From a bacterium OM1 bin76 (lineage in GTDB: Bacteria; Actinomycetota; Acidimicrobiia; Spongiisociales; ZC4RG35): a stretch of 34,645 nucleotides of DNA. The stretch is from assembly GCA_002238785.1 (NCBI GenBank), contig MPNA01000011.1, forward strand, positions 74,304 through 108,948, read 5' to 3'. Positions within the stretch are counted from its first letter, which is position 1, and each line of letters begins with the position of its first letter. The notes under the pieces were generated by a model that did no database searches, was not told the DNA's origin, and was given only the letters and a program-made list of their open reading frames with translations. The position numbers and the translations under genes were made by a program. Shown here piece by piece: positions 8,106-16,253 of the stretch.

Positions 8106-8885
8106 ATGACGGTATTCAAGAGGTTTGTGGGGAAGCGGGTGCTGGTCACAGGCGCAGGCACCGGATTTGGCAGCGCCATCGCCCGTCGTGCGGGTCTGGA
8201 GGGCGCGCGGGTCGGCGTGCACTATTACAGTTCCGAGGCGGGCGCGGAACGGACGGCCCAACAGATTCGCGACATGGGCGCGGAGGCCTCGATATTCCAG
8301 GCCGACATCAGTTCCTGGGATGCGGTGAAGGCGATGGCCGAAGCGTGCTTCGATGAGTTCGGCGGGTTGGACGTTCTGGTCAACAACGTCGGGGATATCG
8401 CCACCGAGCAGATGTCATGGAGGGATGTCACGCAGGAACTCGTCGACCGGGTAATCGATGTCGACATCAAGGGAACCCTCTACATGATCCACGAATTCGG
8501 TACGAGGATGATGGAACAGGACGAGGGCGGCGCCATCGTGAATATCGGCTCGACCGTGGTGGTGAGGGGCAGTCCCCGCGCCCCCCAATATGCCGCCGGA
8601 AAGTACGGAGTCATGGCTTTAACCAAGTCATATGCCCGGGCCTTCGCCCCCAAGGTGAGAGTGAGCGCCTTCGCGCCAGGCTTCATGGCGACCGAGTCCA
8701 CGGTGTCCCGCGAGGATTGGAACACCGGACGTCGCGAGGCGATCACCGCGGCCACCCCGGCGGGGCGGGTCCCGACTCCGGACGACTTGGCCGTACCGGC
8801 TCTGTTCCTGGCCACCCCCGAGGCTAGTCACATGATCGGCTCCTATGTCATCGCTGATGGGGGCCGTAGCACCGTGGGCGCCTGA
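8106..8885 (+). CDS. SDR family NAD(P)-dependent oxidoreductase (259 aa)
   Basis: This is a classical short-chain dehydrogenase/reductase. The cofactor motif TGAGTGFG is at residues 15-22, followed by an LVNNVG motif near 90, the active-site Ser in VNIGSTV, and YAAGK as the catalytic YxxxK. The C-terminus ends with the usual IADGG turn. It would oxidise an alcohol or reduce a carbonyl in the cytoplasm with NAD(P)(H); the HYYSSE stretch after beta-2 leans toward NADPH use but does not settle it. The start at 8106 was chosen because AGAGG lies eight bases upstream and the protein begins as family members do; the frame stays open upstream without homology. It is divergent from the solute-binding protein gene and shares its regulatory spacer, so it may serve the same pathway. 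Confidence 0.9.
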   Translation: MTVFKRFVGKRVLVTGAGTGFGSAIARRAGLEGARVGVHYYSSEAGAERTAQQIRDMGAEASIFQADISSWDAVKAMAEACFDEFGGLDVLVNNVGDIATEQMSWRDVTQELVDRVIDVDIKGTLYMIHEFGTRMMEQDEGGAIVNIGSTVVVRGSPRAPQYAAGKYGVMALTKSYARAFAPKVRVSAFAPGFMATESTVSREDWNTGRREAITAATPAGRVPTPDDLAVPALFLATPEASHMIGSYVIADGGRSTVGA

Positions 8886-9076
8886 CAGACTGAGGAAAAG
8901 GCGCCCCGCCAAACATGCAACAGGTGCCGTTAGGCGTTTAAGGACGTGGTAATGGTTGGCATCCGCGGAGTCTCGTAGGGGACACCTGCTGGCTCCCCCC
9001 GCGAACGGTTAGCAAGAGCCGTGCCACAGGTACGGTTAAGGATGTCCCTTCATGTTGGATCTGTCACACGGAGAAG
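8886..9076 (+). other. intergenic region with nested complementary segments
   Basis: No gene is seen in these 191 bases. On the plus strand, nested pairs can form: GGGACA 8979-8984 with TGTCCC 9043-9048, CCTG 8985-8988 with CAGG 9027-9030, and GGCT 8991-8994 with AGCC 9017-9020. A diverged direct repeat (8917-8947 and 9023-9045) shares ACAGGT and TTAAGGAYGT blocks. It could be a structured leader of the 9077 lipoprotein gene, or chance pairing in GC-rich DNA. Confidence 0.3.
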
Positions 9077-9682
9077 ATGACTACCCGCGGGCTTAATAGA
9101 GCTTGGTTCACCCTGCTGCTGTTGGCCGTTGCTTGTACTTCCGAAGGCGAGGTGTCAGTAGTTTCTCCCACCATGCCGGTTTCCACCACCGAGGCCGTTG
9201 CTCAGTCCGCGCCTACCGTGACCACGGTATCTCCCGACACAGTCGTTGAATCGGAGGTGTCTCCCCAATCCACTACCACCTCAACGGTGACCGAGACACC
9301 CTCAACAACCGGCCCTCCTTCCGACGTCATTACGTCGCTGGCCGCAACTTCGACAACCGGTCCTTTGACCACCACCACAACGTCTACCACCACAACGACC
9401 ACCACCACCTTGCCTGACGATTTGACCGTTGTGGAAGTGGTGGTTAGAGAAGGGAGGGTGGTATCCAAGGACCGGGTTGATGTCGTCCTTGGCAACGGGA
9501 TCTCGTTGAGATTCGACTCCGACGCTCGTCTCCTGGTTCACATCCATGGCTACGACGAGGAGTTCTCCGTCGAAGCCGGTGTCTTGACCACCCATGAAAT
9601 GGTGGGCGATCTGCCTGGAATCTTCGAGGTGGAGGATCATGTCACGCATCGTCTATTGATCGAGTTGAAAGTGTCGCCCTGA
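9077..9682 (+). CDS. secreted Thr-rich lipoprotein with C-terminal cupredoxin-like domain (201 aa)
   Basis: The product starts with a short signal peptide ending in LLAVAC (Cys20), a likely lipobox. A low-complexity Ser/Thr/Pro linker follows (about 25-113, including a run of Thr). The C-terminal domain (about 115-201) contains LLVHIHGYDEEFSVEAG and reads as a small all-beta domain resembling cupredoxin-like domains. A complete Cys/His/Met copper site is not evident, so copper binding is uncertain. The ATG at 9077 has GGAG only three bases upstream. The polytopic membrane protein gene follows after ten bases, so the two are very likely co-transcribed. An anchored extracytoplasmic partner of that membrane protein is the simplest reading. 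Confidence 0.7.
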   Translation: MTTRGLNRAWFTLLLLAVACTSEGEVSVVSPTMPVSTTEAVAQSAPTVTTVSPDTVVESEVSPQSTTTSTVTETPSTTGPPSDVITSLAATSTTGPLTTTTTSTTTTTTTTLPDDLTVVEVVVREGRVVSKDRVDVVLGNGISLRFDSDARLLVHIHGYDEEFSVEAGVLTTHEMVGDLPGIFEVEDHVTHRLLIELKVSP

Positions 9683-9692
9683 AGGTGGGAGC

Positions 9693-11024
9693 ATGACACT
9701 GGCACACGGCATTGGGGGGCGTCTGGATCTGCCCATCCCCCTTCTCTATTTCACGCTTGCGGCGATAACGGTGCTGGTGGTTACCTTTGCCATGCTGTCG
9801 ACCCGATGGCACGAGCCGCGACTGCAAGCCCCCACCGGCAGGGTGTTCGACGCACCTCCCTGGTTGGGGCTGGTAGGAGGGATCTTCTCCGTGGTGTCGT
9901 TGGCGCTGCTGGCAGTAATGGTGCTGAGCGGCTTTCTGGGATCGGAGGACGCCCTCGAGAACCCGGCGCCGGTGATTGTCTATGTGGGACTCTGGTTGGT
10001 CCTGCCTTTCATGTCCGCCCTGGTTGGTGACTTCTACCAGGTAATCGCTCCCTGGCAGGTGCTGGCCCGCTGGCTCAAGATTGGCGGGGTAAGCAGACCG
10101 GGAGTAGGTGCTCGCCTCGGGTACTGGCCGGCGGCGATGGTTCTTTTGGTGTTCACCTGGTGGGAACTGGTCTCGCCGGTGGGCGGCGTCCCGCTGTGGC
10201 TCGCGGTGATCGCGTTGGTTTACACGCTGTGCATGCTGGTCACCACCGGCCTCTGGGGTGGGGAAGCCCATTTGACCACATGGGACGGCTTCGGGGCTTA
10301 CAACCATCTCATGGGAGCGATCGGGCCCATCGGCAGGAGTGGGGACGGTGAACTGGTGAGGCGGGGATGGTTGAGAGGTCTGCCGCTGGTGGCCGAGCGC
10401 CCCGGACTGGACGTTGTGGCGGTGGTACTGATCGGGGGAGTCACCTATGACGGTCTCACGGGGATTCCCTTCTGGCGTAACCAACTGGCCGGTCCACTGG
10501 AGGACACCCTGTCGAGTCTCGGGCTGGACTGGAAGGTGGCGGAGATGGGGGTGGGCACTTTCGGATTGCTGGCAGTGGTCCTGATGGTCGGTTGGGCCTA
10601 CCATGTGGCGTGCGCCTTTTCGGTCATCCTCTCGAAGGCAGACACAGGCGTTTCCCGGGTGCGGATCCGATTCGCTCACACCCTGGTGCCCATAGCCTTC
10701 GCCTACGCGTTTGCCCACTATTTCACCCTTGTTCTGTATGAGGGACAGTTCTTCCTGAGCGCCATCGGCGATCCCTTCGACCTCGGCTGGGATCTGTTCG
10801 GACTCACCGGGCGAGCAGTCGATTACACACTGATCTCTCCGAACGTGGTCTGGTACATCCAGTTGATTGCGGTCATTGCGGGCCATGTGGGTGGTGTGAT
10901 CCTGGCGCACGACCGGGCGCTGGTTGACTTCCCTGGGGTCAATGCCATACGATCCCAGTATGCAATGCTGGCCTTGATGGTGGTCTTGACGATGCTTGCC
11001 CTGTTCATACTTACTTCTGGATGA
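9693..11024 (+). CDS. polytopic membrane protein, 'fenitrothion hydrolase'-like family (443 aa)
   Basis: This is an integral membrane protein with about ten hydrophobic helices, starting MTLAHGIGG. Conserved-looking polar positions sit in or near helices (GDFYQVIAPW, WGGEAHLTTWDGFGAYNHLMGAI, FAYAFAHYFT, AGHVGGVILAHDRAL); the several His residues could bind metal or haem. As I recall it, the pattern matches a family often auto-annotated as fenitrothion hydrolase in actinobacteria; I see no evidence for that reaction here. It follows the lipoprotein gene by ten bases, with GGTGGGAG just before the ATG. Its stop overlaps the start of a 53-codon gene by ATGA. The cluster converges on the caa3 oxidase operon, so a role in copper or respiratory-chain handling is possible but unproven. 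Confidence 0.7.
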   Translation: MTLAHGIGGRLDLPIPLLYFTLAAITVLVVTFAMLSTRWHEPRLQAPTGRVFDAPPWLGLVGGIFSVVSLALLAVMVLSGFLGSEDALENPAPVIVYVGLWLVLPFMSALVGDFYQVIAPWQVLARWLKIGGVSRPGVGARLGYWPAAMVLLVFTWWELVSPVGGVPLWLAVIALVYTLCMLVTTGLWGGEAHLTTWDGFGAYNHLMGAIGPIGRSGDGELVRRGWLRGLPLVAERPGLDVVAVVLIGGVTYDGLTGIPFWRNQLAGPLEDTLSSLGLDWKVAEMGVGTFGLLAVVLMVGWAYHVACAFSVILSKADTGVSRVRIRFAHTLVPIAFAYAFAHYFTLVLYEGQFFLSAIGDPFDLGWDLFGLTGRAVDYTLISPNVVWYIQLIAVIAGHVGGVILAHDRALVDFPGVNAIRSQYAMLALMVVLTMLALFILTSG

Positions 11025-11182
11025 TGATTGCCGTCGCTCACATTCTGGGAGGAGGCGCAGTTGACGAGATTGTCGCCTCCGGACTAGTGCTGGTCGGCCT
11101 GGTTTGGCTGTTGCGCCGCTCGGAGCGGAAGGCTCGCCAACGCCGACGGGAAATGGAAGAGAATGCCTCCACACCGCAGTAG
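11021..11182 (+). CDS. small single-helix membrane protein (53 aa)
   Basis: A 53-codon gene starts at ATG 11021, overlapping the TGA of the upstream membrane protein gene (ATGA), and ends at TAG 11180-11182. The product has one hydrophobic helix (about residues 17-31, IVASGLVLVGLVWLL). A strongly basic cytoplasmic tail (RRSERKARQRRRE) and a polar end follow. Translational coupling and the helix/positive-tail layout argue that it is real and works with the upstream polytopic protein, for example as an accessory subunit. No known family is recognised. Confidence 0.6.
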   Translation: MMIAVAHILGGGAVDEIVASGLVLVGLVWLLRRSERKARQRRREMEENASTPQ

Positions 11183-11243
11183 CGATCCGGTTCCGCCCCG
11201 GTGGTAGGGGGACTCATCTGGTCGTGTATCCTCAAGGACGGAT

Positions 11244-12431
11244 ATGAGTGAGTTCTTGGCGGCGGCAGCGGCGGTTCTCAACGCTCCTGAAGAATTGGTC
11301 TTGAGGTCGGCGGAAGCGAAGGCAGATGCCCTGGGGGGTACCGCCGATGATTACTTGGCAGCCTGGGGAGGCGGGGAGGCAGCACCTGCTCCGCCTGTGA
11401 CCGCAGTTGCGGCGCCCGCCGAAGCCCCACCTGTGGTGGAGAGCGCCCCTGAACCTGCCGTCCCGAAGGCTGTTCCGATGCCGACTGCAGCCCCCATGGC
11501 GGTGCCCGTTCAACCGGTAGTGCAGGCGGCCGTCGTGGAGGAGGAGCCTCCTCCACCCGTTGATCCTGCGCCGCTGCGGGTCCGGCGAAAGCTGGGAGGC
11601 CGACTGGGAACCGTAACAGGCGCAGCCATCGGACTGGTGAGCCTGGTTGCTCTGAGTCCATGGCTGGCGGCGCGCGCCGACACCCTGGGTGAGGAGGGTC
11701 CCTTCTCTCCCTCCTTGATCATGACGCCCAACTGGGTGACTATCGGCTTGGTGGTGCTGTTCGGTGTGTACGGCATGATTCTGGCTCTGTTCACCACCGA
11801 GGCGGTCGGGTGGCACGGCCCTGGCATGAGGATCGTGGAGGGCCGAGGTTCCATCCTGGTGGGAGGGATGCTCACCGGCTTTGTTGTCGGAGGGGCGGCG
11901 GGCGCGGTAACGACCGGCATGTTCGGAACGGTGATACCCGGCGCCGAAGAGGTGGAGGTATCGGTCGTGGCCGGTCTAGCGGTGGTTGTTGTGGCGGGGG
12001 CTGCCCTGGGTTGGGCAGTGGGCCAGTTGTCGCAGATATTGGGGGTTCCGGAGGGGATGACTGGCGCCGAGGGTGAGGAAGCCACAGTGGTGAGGTTCCG
12101 ATTGAAATCCGCCTTGGCGCTGCCTGTAATCGGATTGGTGCTGATTGCAATGTTGGTGTTGCCGAACGCCTATGTGTTCCTGCAGTTTCCAAGTTGGGCG
12201 CCCATCATGGGATCGATTGTGGCTGCCAGCATCCTCACTTTCGCCGGGCTTGCCGCCTCCCGACCGGGGATGCGTATAACCCGGGGAGAGTTCCTACTGG
12301 CCGCCGCCGGGATAGGTGTCATGGTCTTCATCCTTTTTGCAGTGCTGAACACACAAGGCGCGGGGCACTCCGAATCGGAGGACGATCACGGTGTCGAGGC
12401 CGAGGCGATCGAGGTGGTCGTCTCCTCCTAG
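11244..12431 (+). CDS. membrane protein with N-terminal PSBD-like segment and about seven helices (395 aa)
   Basis: Residues 1-41 form a soluble helical segment (APEELVLRSAEAKADALG, DYLAAWGGG) that resembles small peripheral-subunit-binding or SAM-like helical domains. An Ala/Pro-rich linker (about 42-112) leads to about seven hydrophobic helices (about 118-372) and an acidic tail. No catalytic motif is recognised. The start at 11244 has AAGGA five bases upstream. The gene lies 61 bases after the 53-residue gene on the same strand and ends 98 bases before the convergent penicillin acylase gene. Its position last in the lipoprotein/polytopic cluster beside the caa3 operon suggests membrane complex assembly or binding of a soluble partner through the N-terminal segment. 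Function is unknown. Confidence 0.7.
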   Translation: MSEFLAAAAAVLNAPEELVLRSAEAKADALGGTADDYLAAWGGGEAAPAPPVTAVAAPAEAPPVVESAPEPAVPKAVPMPTAAPMAVPVQPVVQAAVVEEEPPPPVDPAPLRVRRKLGGRLGTVTGAAIGLVSLVALSPWLAARADTLGEEGPFSPSLIMTPNWVTIGLVVLFGVYGMILALFTTEAVGWHGPGMRIVEGRGSILVGGMLTGFVVGGAAGAVTTGMFGTVIPGAEEVEVSVVAGLAVVVVAGAALGWAVGQLSQILGVPEGMTGAEGEEATVVRFRLKSALALPVIGLVLIAMLVLPNAYVFLQFPSWAPIMGSIVAASILTFAGLAASRPGMRITRGEFLLAAAGIGVMVFILFAVLNTQGAGHSESEDDHGVEAEAIEVVVSS

Positions 12432-12528
12432 CCCTCGTAAGGGGAGATTGGCAAACCTTCGCTTCTCGGAACTGACGGTTGCCGCCGGGGTGGCATTTTC
12501 CGCCGCTTGAGTCGCTCCGACGGCCGGA
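12432..12528. other. convergent intergenic spacer
   Basis: These 97 bases separate two converging genes. A small CCCT-CGTA-AGGG hairpin (about 12433-12444) and a weak GGCAA...GGTTGCC pairing (about 12450-12484) are present. Neither has a U-run. They could end one or both transcripts, but no convincing intrinsic terminator is seen. Confidence 0.3.
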
Positions 12529-15111
12529 TCAGGGGGAGGGACGAAGGACCAGGGTGTCCTCGGCCAGGGACTGTACCGCGTCGTAGTCCCAGGGAAGGGG
12601 CTGCATCTCCCCGGCCGCCCAGGGTTCCAGCAGGTCGTCGTAGTGGGGGTGGTAGGCGTGGCCTGACTGGCCGGGGGCGTGCATGGAGAGGGAGGCGTCC
12701 GGGTCCCCCAGGTCGATCACCATCCGAAACGACGGTATCCCTTCTGTCCCGTACCCGTCTGAGGTGATCCATTGGGTGGCGTTGACGATCCCAGATCCCC
12801 CGGAGACATTGTTGCTACGGCGATTGAACACGGCTTCGATCAGGGAAACACCCGACTCCCCCAGGCTGGAGTTGTTGAACACACCGGTGTGTATGTCTCC
12901 CCAGCGCCATCGCTGCGGGTCATCGCCCATCAACGCTACCAACTCGGCGTGGGCCTCTTCCAGGGCCCTATGGAGCACATCGTCGCGCGTTTCCCGGCGC
13001 TCGGTTCCCGCCCGATCCCACCAGGGGTCTTCGGAAGTTTCCAGCAGGGCTTTTATGACCTCCACGTACCGGCTTCCCCCATGCGCCTCGTGACCTTCAG
13101 GAAGCTCGTCGAAGGTGAGAGCCAGCAGATGGCGCCAGGTGGCTGCATAGGCCGCTGCTGCCGCACTGTCGGAGTCCATCTGTCCCGCTCGCTCCCCCCG
13201 CATCCATCCGGTCAGCAGATCCTGCATCACCGCCACCTCATCGCTGCGGGGTGGTAGGGCCGTTAAAACCGGAACCAGGAAACCGGCAGCGGGATCCTGG
13301 TGATCGAACTGGATGGCGCTCATCCTGGCGGTGTCCATCGGGAGGGAGTCGGCCAGAAGTTCGTGGATGCGCCGGGCCCGGTGGCCGTAGTCGAAGTCAC
13401 TGCCGATGTGGCGGACTAGGTCTGGCCGGGCCAGGGGTTGGTTGGCGGCCACCACCATCCCCGAGGGGGGATTGAACGACCAGGGAAGGGTCTCGAAGGG
13501 CCAAAAGCCCTGCCAGTCGTATTCGCTCGACCACCCCGGCGCTGGGTAGCGTCCATCGCCTGCTGTTCGGATCGGGATGAGCCCCGTGGACTGGTAGCCG
13601 ATGTTGCCGTCAGCATCGGCGTAGACCATGTTCTGGGGCGCCATGTCGAACAGCGCCGCCGATGCTCGGAATTCCTCCCAACTCCGGGCGAGGACCATCC
13701 CCAGCACCGCGTCCAGGTTGCGGGTGGTTTGCAGGGCGGTCCATGCCAGGGAGACGGCGTGAGGGTCGGGCAACTTCACCACCCCGGTTCCTTCCAACTC
13801 GTCGACGGGTTCATAAATCCCCGAGATCACCGGTCCGTGGTGAGTCTCCCGGACCGTGATTTCCACCGGATCGGCGTTGGCCACCTCGATGATCTCGGTC
13901 CTGGTGGACATGGGCAGCCACTCTCCGTCCACCTCGTACAGAAGCGGGTCTTCGGGGTGGATTCGCTCGATGAAGAGATCGGAGACATCCCCTCCCAGGT
14001 TGGTGAAACCCCAGGCCAGGAAACCGTTGTGTCCGATGATGATCAGCGGTGTGCCCGGGAGGCTGAATCCCGCCGCCTGCAACGGGCAGGCGTCCCCCAA
14101 CGGCTGGCAGTGGAGACCCACCCGGTACCAGATGGAGGGGGTCTGTCCCCCCAGATGCGGATCGTTGGCCAGAAGCGGTGCGCCCGAGACGGTGTGCTCG
14201 CCCGACACCACCCAGGAGTTGGAGCCTCGGGTCCGGTTGTCCCCAAGTGCGCCGACACCGGCCAAGCCCACGGAGAGGACTTCCTTGGTTGGCAAGACGT
14301 TGAAGGGTTCCCGAACCGATGGCGAACGTTCACTCCAGACGGTCTTCTGCGGCGACGGCGCCGGTTGATCCCATTCGGGGACGATCACCGGGTGACCTTC
14401 GGGGTACTCCGGCCAGAGTTGGGAGACATGTTCCACCGGTATCGACTCCGAGAGCACTGCTCTCTCGAGTTCGGAGACGATGTTGGTGCGAAGGTCCCAG
14501 GCCACTACCTTGGAAAAGGCCAAAGTGTCGGTGGGTTTCCACGGCGCCGGCCGGTAGTCGGGGTTCTGGATTCCCAAGAGGACGTACTCCAGGCTGAGTT
14601 CCCATTCCCCTCGCTCCGACAGGTAGGCGTTGACTCCGCGGGCGTAGGAGTCCAGCAGGGTCCGTATGAGGGGCGACGACTGCTGGTATTCGCGGGCCGC
14701 CACCCGCTCCCATCCCAGGGTTCGCAGGAAGATGTCGGCCTCCAGTTGGGCCTCGCCGAACATCTCAGCGGTGCGCCCGGTGGCCACATGTCGGTAGAAA
14801 TCCATCTGCCAGAAGCGGTCCTGGGCCTCCACGAAACCCTGTGCCATCACCAGGTCCGAAAGGGTGGAGGCGTAGATGTGAGGTGTCCCGTGACGGTCCC
14901 GGATCACGGTGGCCTCCCCACACAGGCCTGGCAGCACTATTTCCCCGTCCACCTGGGGAAACGATCGGCGGACCACCAGCAGTCCGGCGGCGGCAACCAG
15001 CACGATGAATAGCGCCGCCCATGGGCCGATGAGTCTTAGCAGGCGAAGCGGAAGGGGCCGGCGCTTTTGGGAAGGGGGCGGAGGATCGCCGGGAGTCCGC
15101 GAGTCCTTCAA
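12529..15111 (-). CDS. penicillin acylase family protein, Ntn hydrolase (860 aa)
   Basis: This is an N-terminal-nucleophile hydrolase of the penicillin amidase/acyl-homoserine-lactone acylase family, which cleaves amide bonds of acylated small molecules. A basic N-terminus and one helix (about 29-47) anchor or export it. The alpha-chain has the family's VIRDRHGTPHIYA and AQGFVEAQDRFWQMD motifs. RGSNSWVVSG marks the autoprocessing site, with cleavage expected between Gly296 and Ser297, the new catalytic N-terminal Ser. The beta-chain continues with LLANDPHL and GHNGFLAWGFTN. The length is normal for the family. The TTG start at 15111 overlaps the ctaG stop (TTGA), so it is the last, coupled gene of the oxidase operon. 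The link to respiration is unexplained. Penicillin itself need not be the substrate. Confidence 0.92.
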   Translation of the reverse strand: MKDSRTPGDPPPPSQKRRPLPLRLLRLIGPWAALFIVLVAAAGLLVVRRSFPQVDGEIVLPGLCGEATVIRDRHGTPHIYASTLSDLVMAQGFVEAQDRFWQMDFYRHVATGRTAEMFGEAQLEADIFLRTLGWERVAAREYQQSSPLIRTLLDSYARGVNAYLSERGEWELSLEYVLLGIQNPDYRPAPWKPTDTLAFSKVVAWDLRTNIVSELERAVLSESIPVEHVSQLWPEYPEGHPVIVPEWDQPAPSPQKTVWSERSPSVREPFNVLPTKEVLSVGLAGVGALGDNRTRGSNSWVVSGEHTVSGAPLLANDPHLGGQTPSIWYRVGLHCQPLGDACPLQAAGFSLPGTPLIIIGHNGFLAWGFTNLGGDVSDLFIERIHPEDPLLYEVDGEWLPMSTRTEIIEVANADPVEITVRETHHGPVISGIYEPVDELEGTGVVKLPDPHAVSLAWTALQTTRNLDAVLGMVLARSWEEFRASAALFDMAPQNMVYADADGNIGYQSTGLIPIRTAGDGRYPAPGWSSEYDWQGFWPFETLPWSFNPPSGMVVAANQPLARPDLVRHIGSDFDYGHRARRIHELLADSLPMDTARMSAIQFDHQDPAAGFLVPVLTALPPRSDEVAVMQDLLTGWMRGERAGQMDSDSAAAAAYAATWRHLLALTFDELPEGHEAHGGSRYVEVIKALLETSEDPWWDRAGTERRETRDDVLHRALEEAHAELVALMGDDPQRWRWGDIHTGVFNNSSLGESGVSLIEAVFNRRSNNVSGGSGIVNATQWITSDGYGTEGIPSFRMVIDLGDPDASLSMHAPGQSGHAYHPHYDDLLEPWAAGEMQPLPWDYDAVQSLAEDTLVLRPSP

Positions 15112-15932
15112 CTATCGGTTTCCGCGGCGGCAGTCCGGCGCAGACGGCGCTCTATGGAGTCCCAGTCCCGCTCGGCGGCGATCCACTTGAACCAGATCAC
15201 CACGATCGTTGCCCACAGTATCAAGCCCCCGCCCAGTTTCATTATCAACCCCGCCACCTGCAGGTCAGTGACGCTCGAAATCCCGAAGGAGGTCGCAGAA
15301 TCGACGTAGGAGGGGTACAACGGTGTGCGGCTGAACGTCAGGAAAGAAGCTGGAACGGTGGGGATAATGGAGTGCAGGAACAGAATGAACATCCGCAAGG
15401 GTGGGTTCAAGCGGGGAATCAGGGGGGTGGGACTCACCACCGGGAGCCACACCAGCACCGCCGTGGCGAACAGCCAGAGGTGGGCCAGGAAATGGAACGC
15501 ACTCGAGGCGACCATCGTTTCCACAATGGGCCGCCAGTGCAGACCGGCCAGGCTCAGGTGGAAGAGGAAGAAGGCGGGCAGTGGTCTGCTCAGTCGGTGT
15601 AGCACTGCCAGGACCCGGGGAGATTGGAGACGGTGATCGGCCATCCACCGGGGGGTTCCCATCAGCATCAGAGGCGGGATTACCAGCGCCACCAGCATGT
15701 GCTCGGTCATGTGAAGACTGAAGAAGACCTGCTCCGCCAGGTCGTGGAAGGGCCAACTGGAACTTGCCGTCAGGATTGCCAGGGCCCCGAACCACAGCCA
15801 GCGTTGGCGGGAAGTGGCGGCCGGCATGTTGGGCGCCACCAAGGGGCGGATACGCCATTCAGCGTGGAGGTAAAGAACTCCCAGCGCCACCACCACCGCC
15901 AGGACATCCCAGTGAGGATGCCAAGGTGGCAA
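15108..15932 (-). CDS. ctaG: caa3-type cytochrome c oxidase assembly factor CtaG (274 aa)
   Basis: This polytopic membrane protein matches the caa3_CtaG family, with about seven helices. The motif HMTEHMLVALVIPPLMLMGTP (residues about 74-94) carries conserved His residues, and a further SAFHFLAHLWLF segment follows. Family members help assemble the copper centres of caa3 oxidases. The TTG start at 15932 has GGGAAG eight bases upstream and follows the subunit IV stop by four bases. The stop overlaps the penicillin acylase start. Its place at the end of ctaC-ctaD-ctaE-ctaF agrees with the assignment. Confidence 0.9.
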   Translation of the reverse strand: MPPWHPHWDVLAVVVALGVLYLHAEWRIRPLVAPNMPAATSRQRWLWFGALAILTASSSWPFHDLAEQVFFSLHMTEHMLVALVIPPLMLMGTPRWMADHRLQSPRVLAVLHRLSRPLPAFFLFHLSLAGLHWRPIVETMVASSAFHFLAHLWLFATAVLVWLPVVSPTPLIPRLNPPLRMFILFLHSIIPTVPASFLTFSRTPLYPSYVDSATSFGISSVTDLQVAGLIMKLGGGLILWATIVVIWFKWIAAERDWDSIERRLRRTAAAETDS

Positions 15933-15936
15933 GTTG

Positions 15937-16251
15937 TCAGCTTCCCAGCGCTATAACGCCGAAGGTCAGCAGCATCACCGCATACAGGATTATTGCCAGG
16001 ATGAATCCGGCGGTGAAGAACTTGGACAGGGTTGAACTCTCAAAACGCAGGTGCATGTACCACCCCACGACGATCACGAATTTGAGAACGGCCAGAAAGA
16101 TCAGAAGCGGCGCGTCCCAGCCACGCATGTCCGCCGCCTCGTTCACATAGAAGAGCGCTACTTCGATGACGGTGAGCACCGCCAGCAAGATGGCGATCTT
16201 CACATATTGGAGCGGGCTGGGATGATGGTGCTCACCGGGGTGGGTGGCCAT
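15937..16251 (-). CDS. ctaF: cytochrome c oxidase subunit IV (104 aa)
   Basis: This small three-helix membrane protein of the prokaryotic cytochrome oxidase subunit IV family begins MATHPGEHHHPSPLQYVKIAILLAV. The helix regions are at about 18-35, 48-66 and 80-100, with the typical KFVIVVGWYMHLRFE segment. It stabilises the oxidase core in the membrane. The ATG at 16251 has GGGAG ten bases upstream. A TTG at 16257 overlapping the subunit III stop would add two residues and is closer to the same site. It lies between ctaE and ctaG with almost no spacing. Confidence 0.9.
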   Translation of the reverse strand: MATHPGEHHHPSPLQYVKIAILLAVLTVIEVALFYVNEAADMRGWDAPLLIFLAVLKFVIVVGWYMHLRFESSTLSKFFTAGFILAIILYAVMLLTFGVIALGS

Positions 16252-16253
16252 TG

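Noticed and set aside
8886-9076. Cobalamin riboswitch or T-box
   Set aside because: Fragments resemble the B12 core (CCCCCGC..., GCCAC) and the T-box (TGGCATCCGCGG), but the decisive B12 box and the antiterminator/aminoacyl-tRNA gene context are missing.
9693-11024. A pesticide-degrading fenitrothion hydrolase
   Set aside because: The name is used for relatives by automatic annotation; the protein is a polytopic membrane protein with no visible hydrolase motif.
9642-11174. A 510-codon open frame antisense to the polytopic membrane protein
   Set aside because: Its Gln/His/Arg-rich composition is what the complement of hydrophobic codons gives.
13438-15012. A 524-codon open frame antisense to the penicillin acylase gene
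   Set aside because: It is the mirror of a clearly homologous gene in high-GC DNA, lacks any recognisable domain and reads as compositional shadow.
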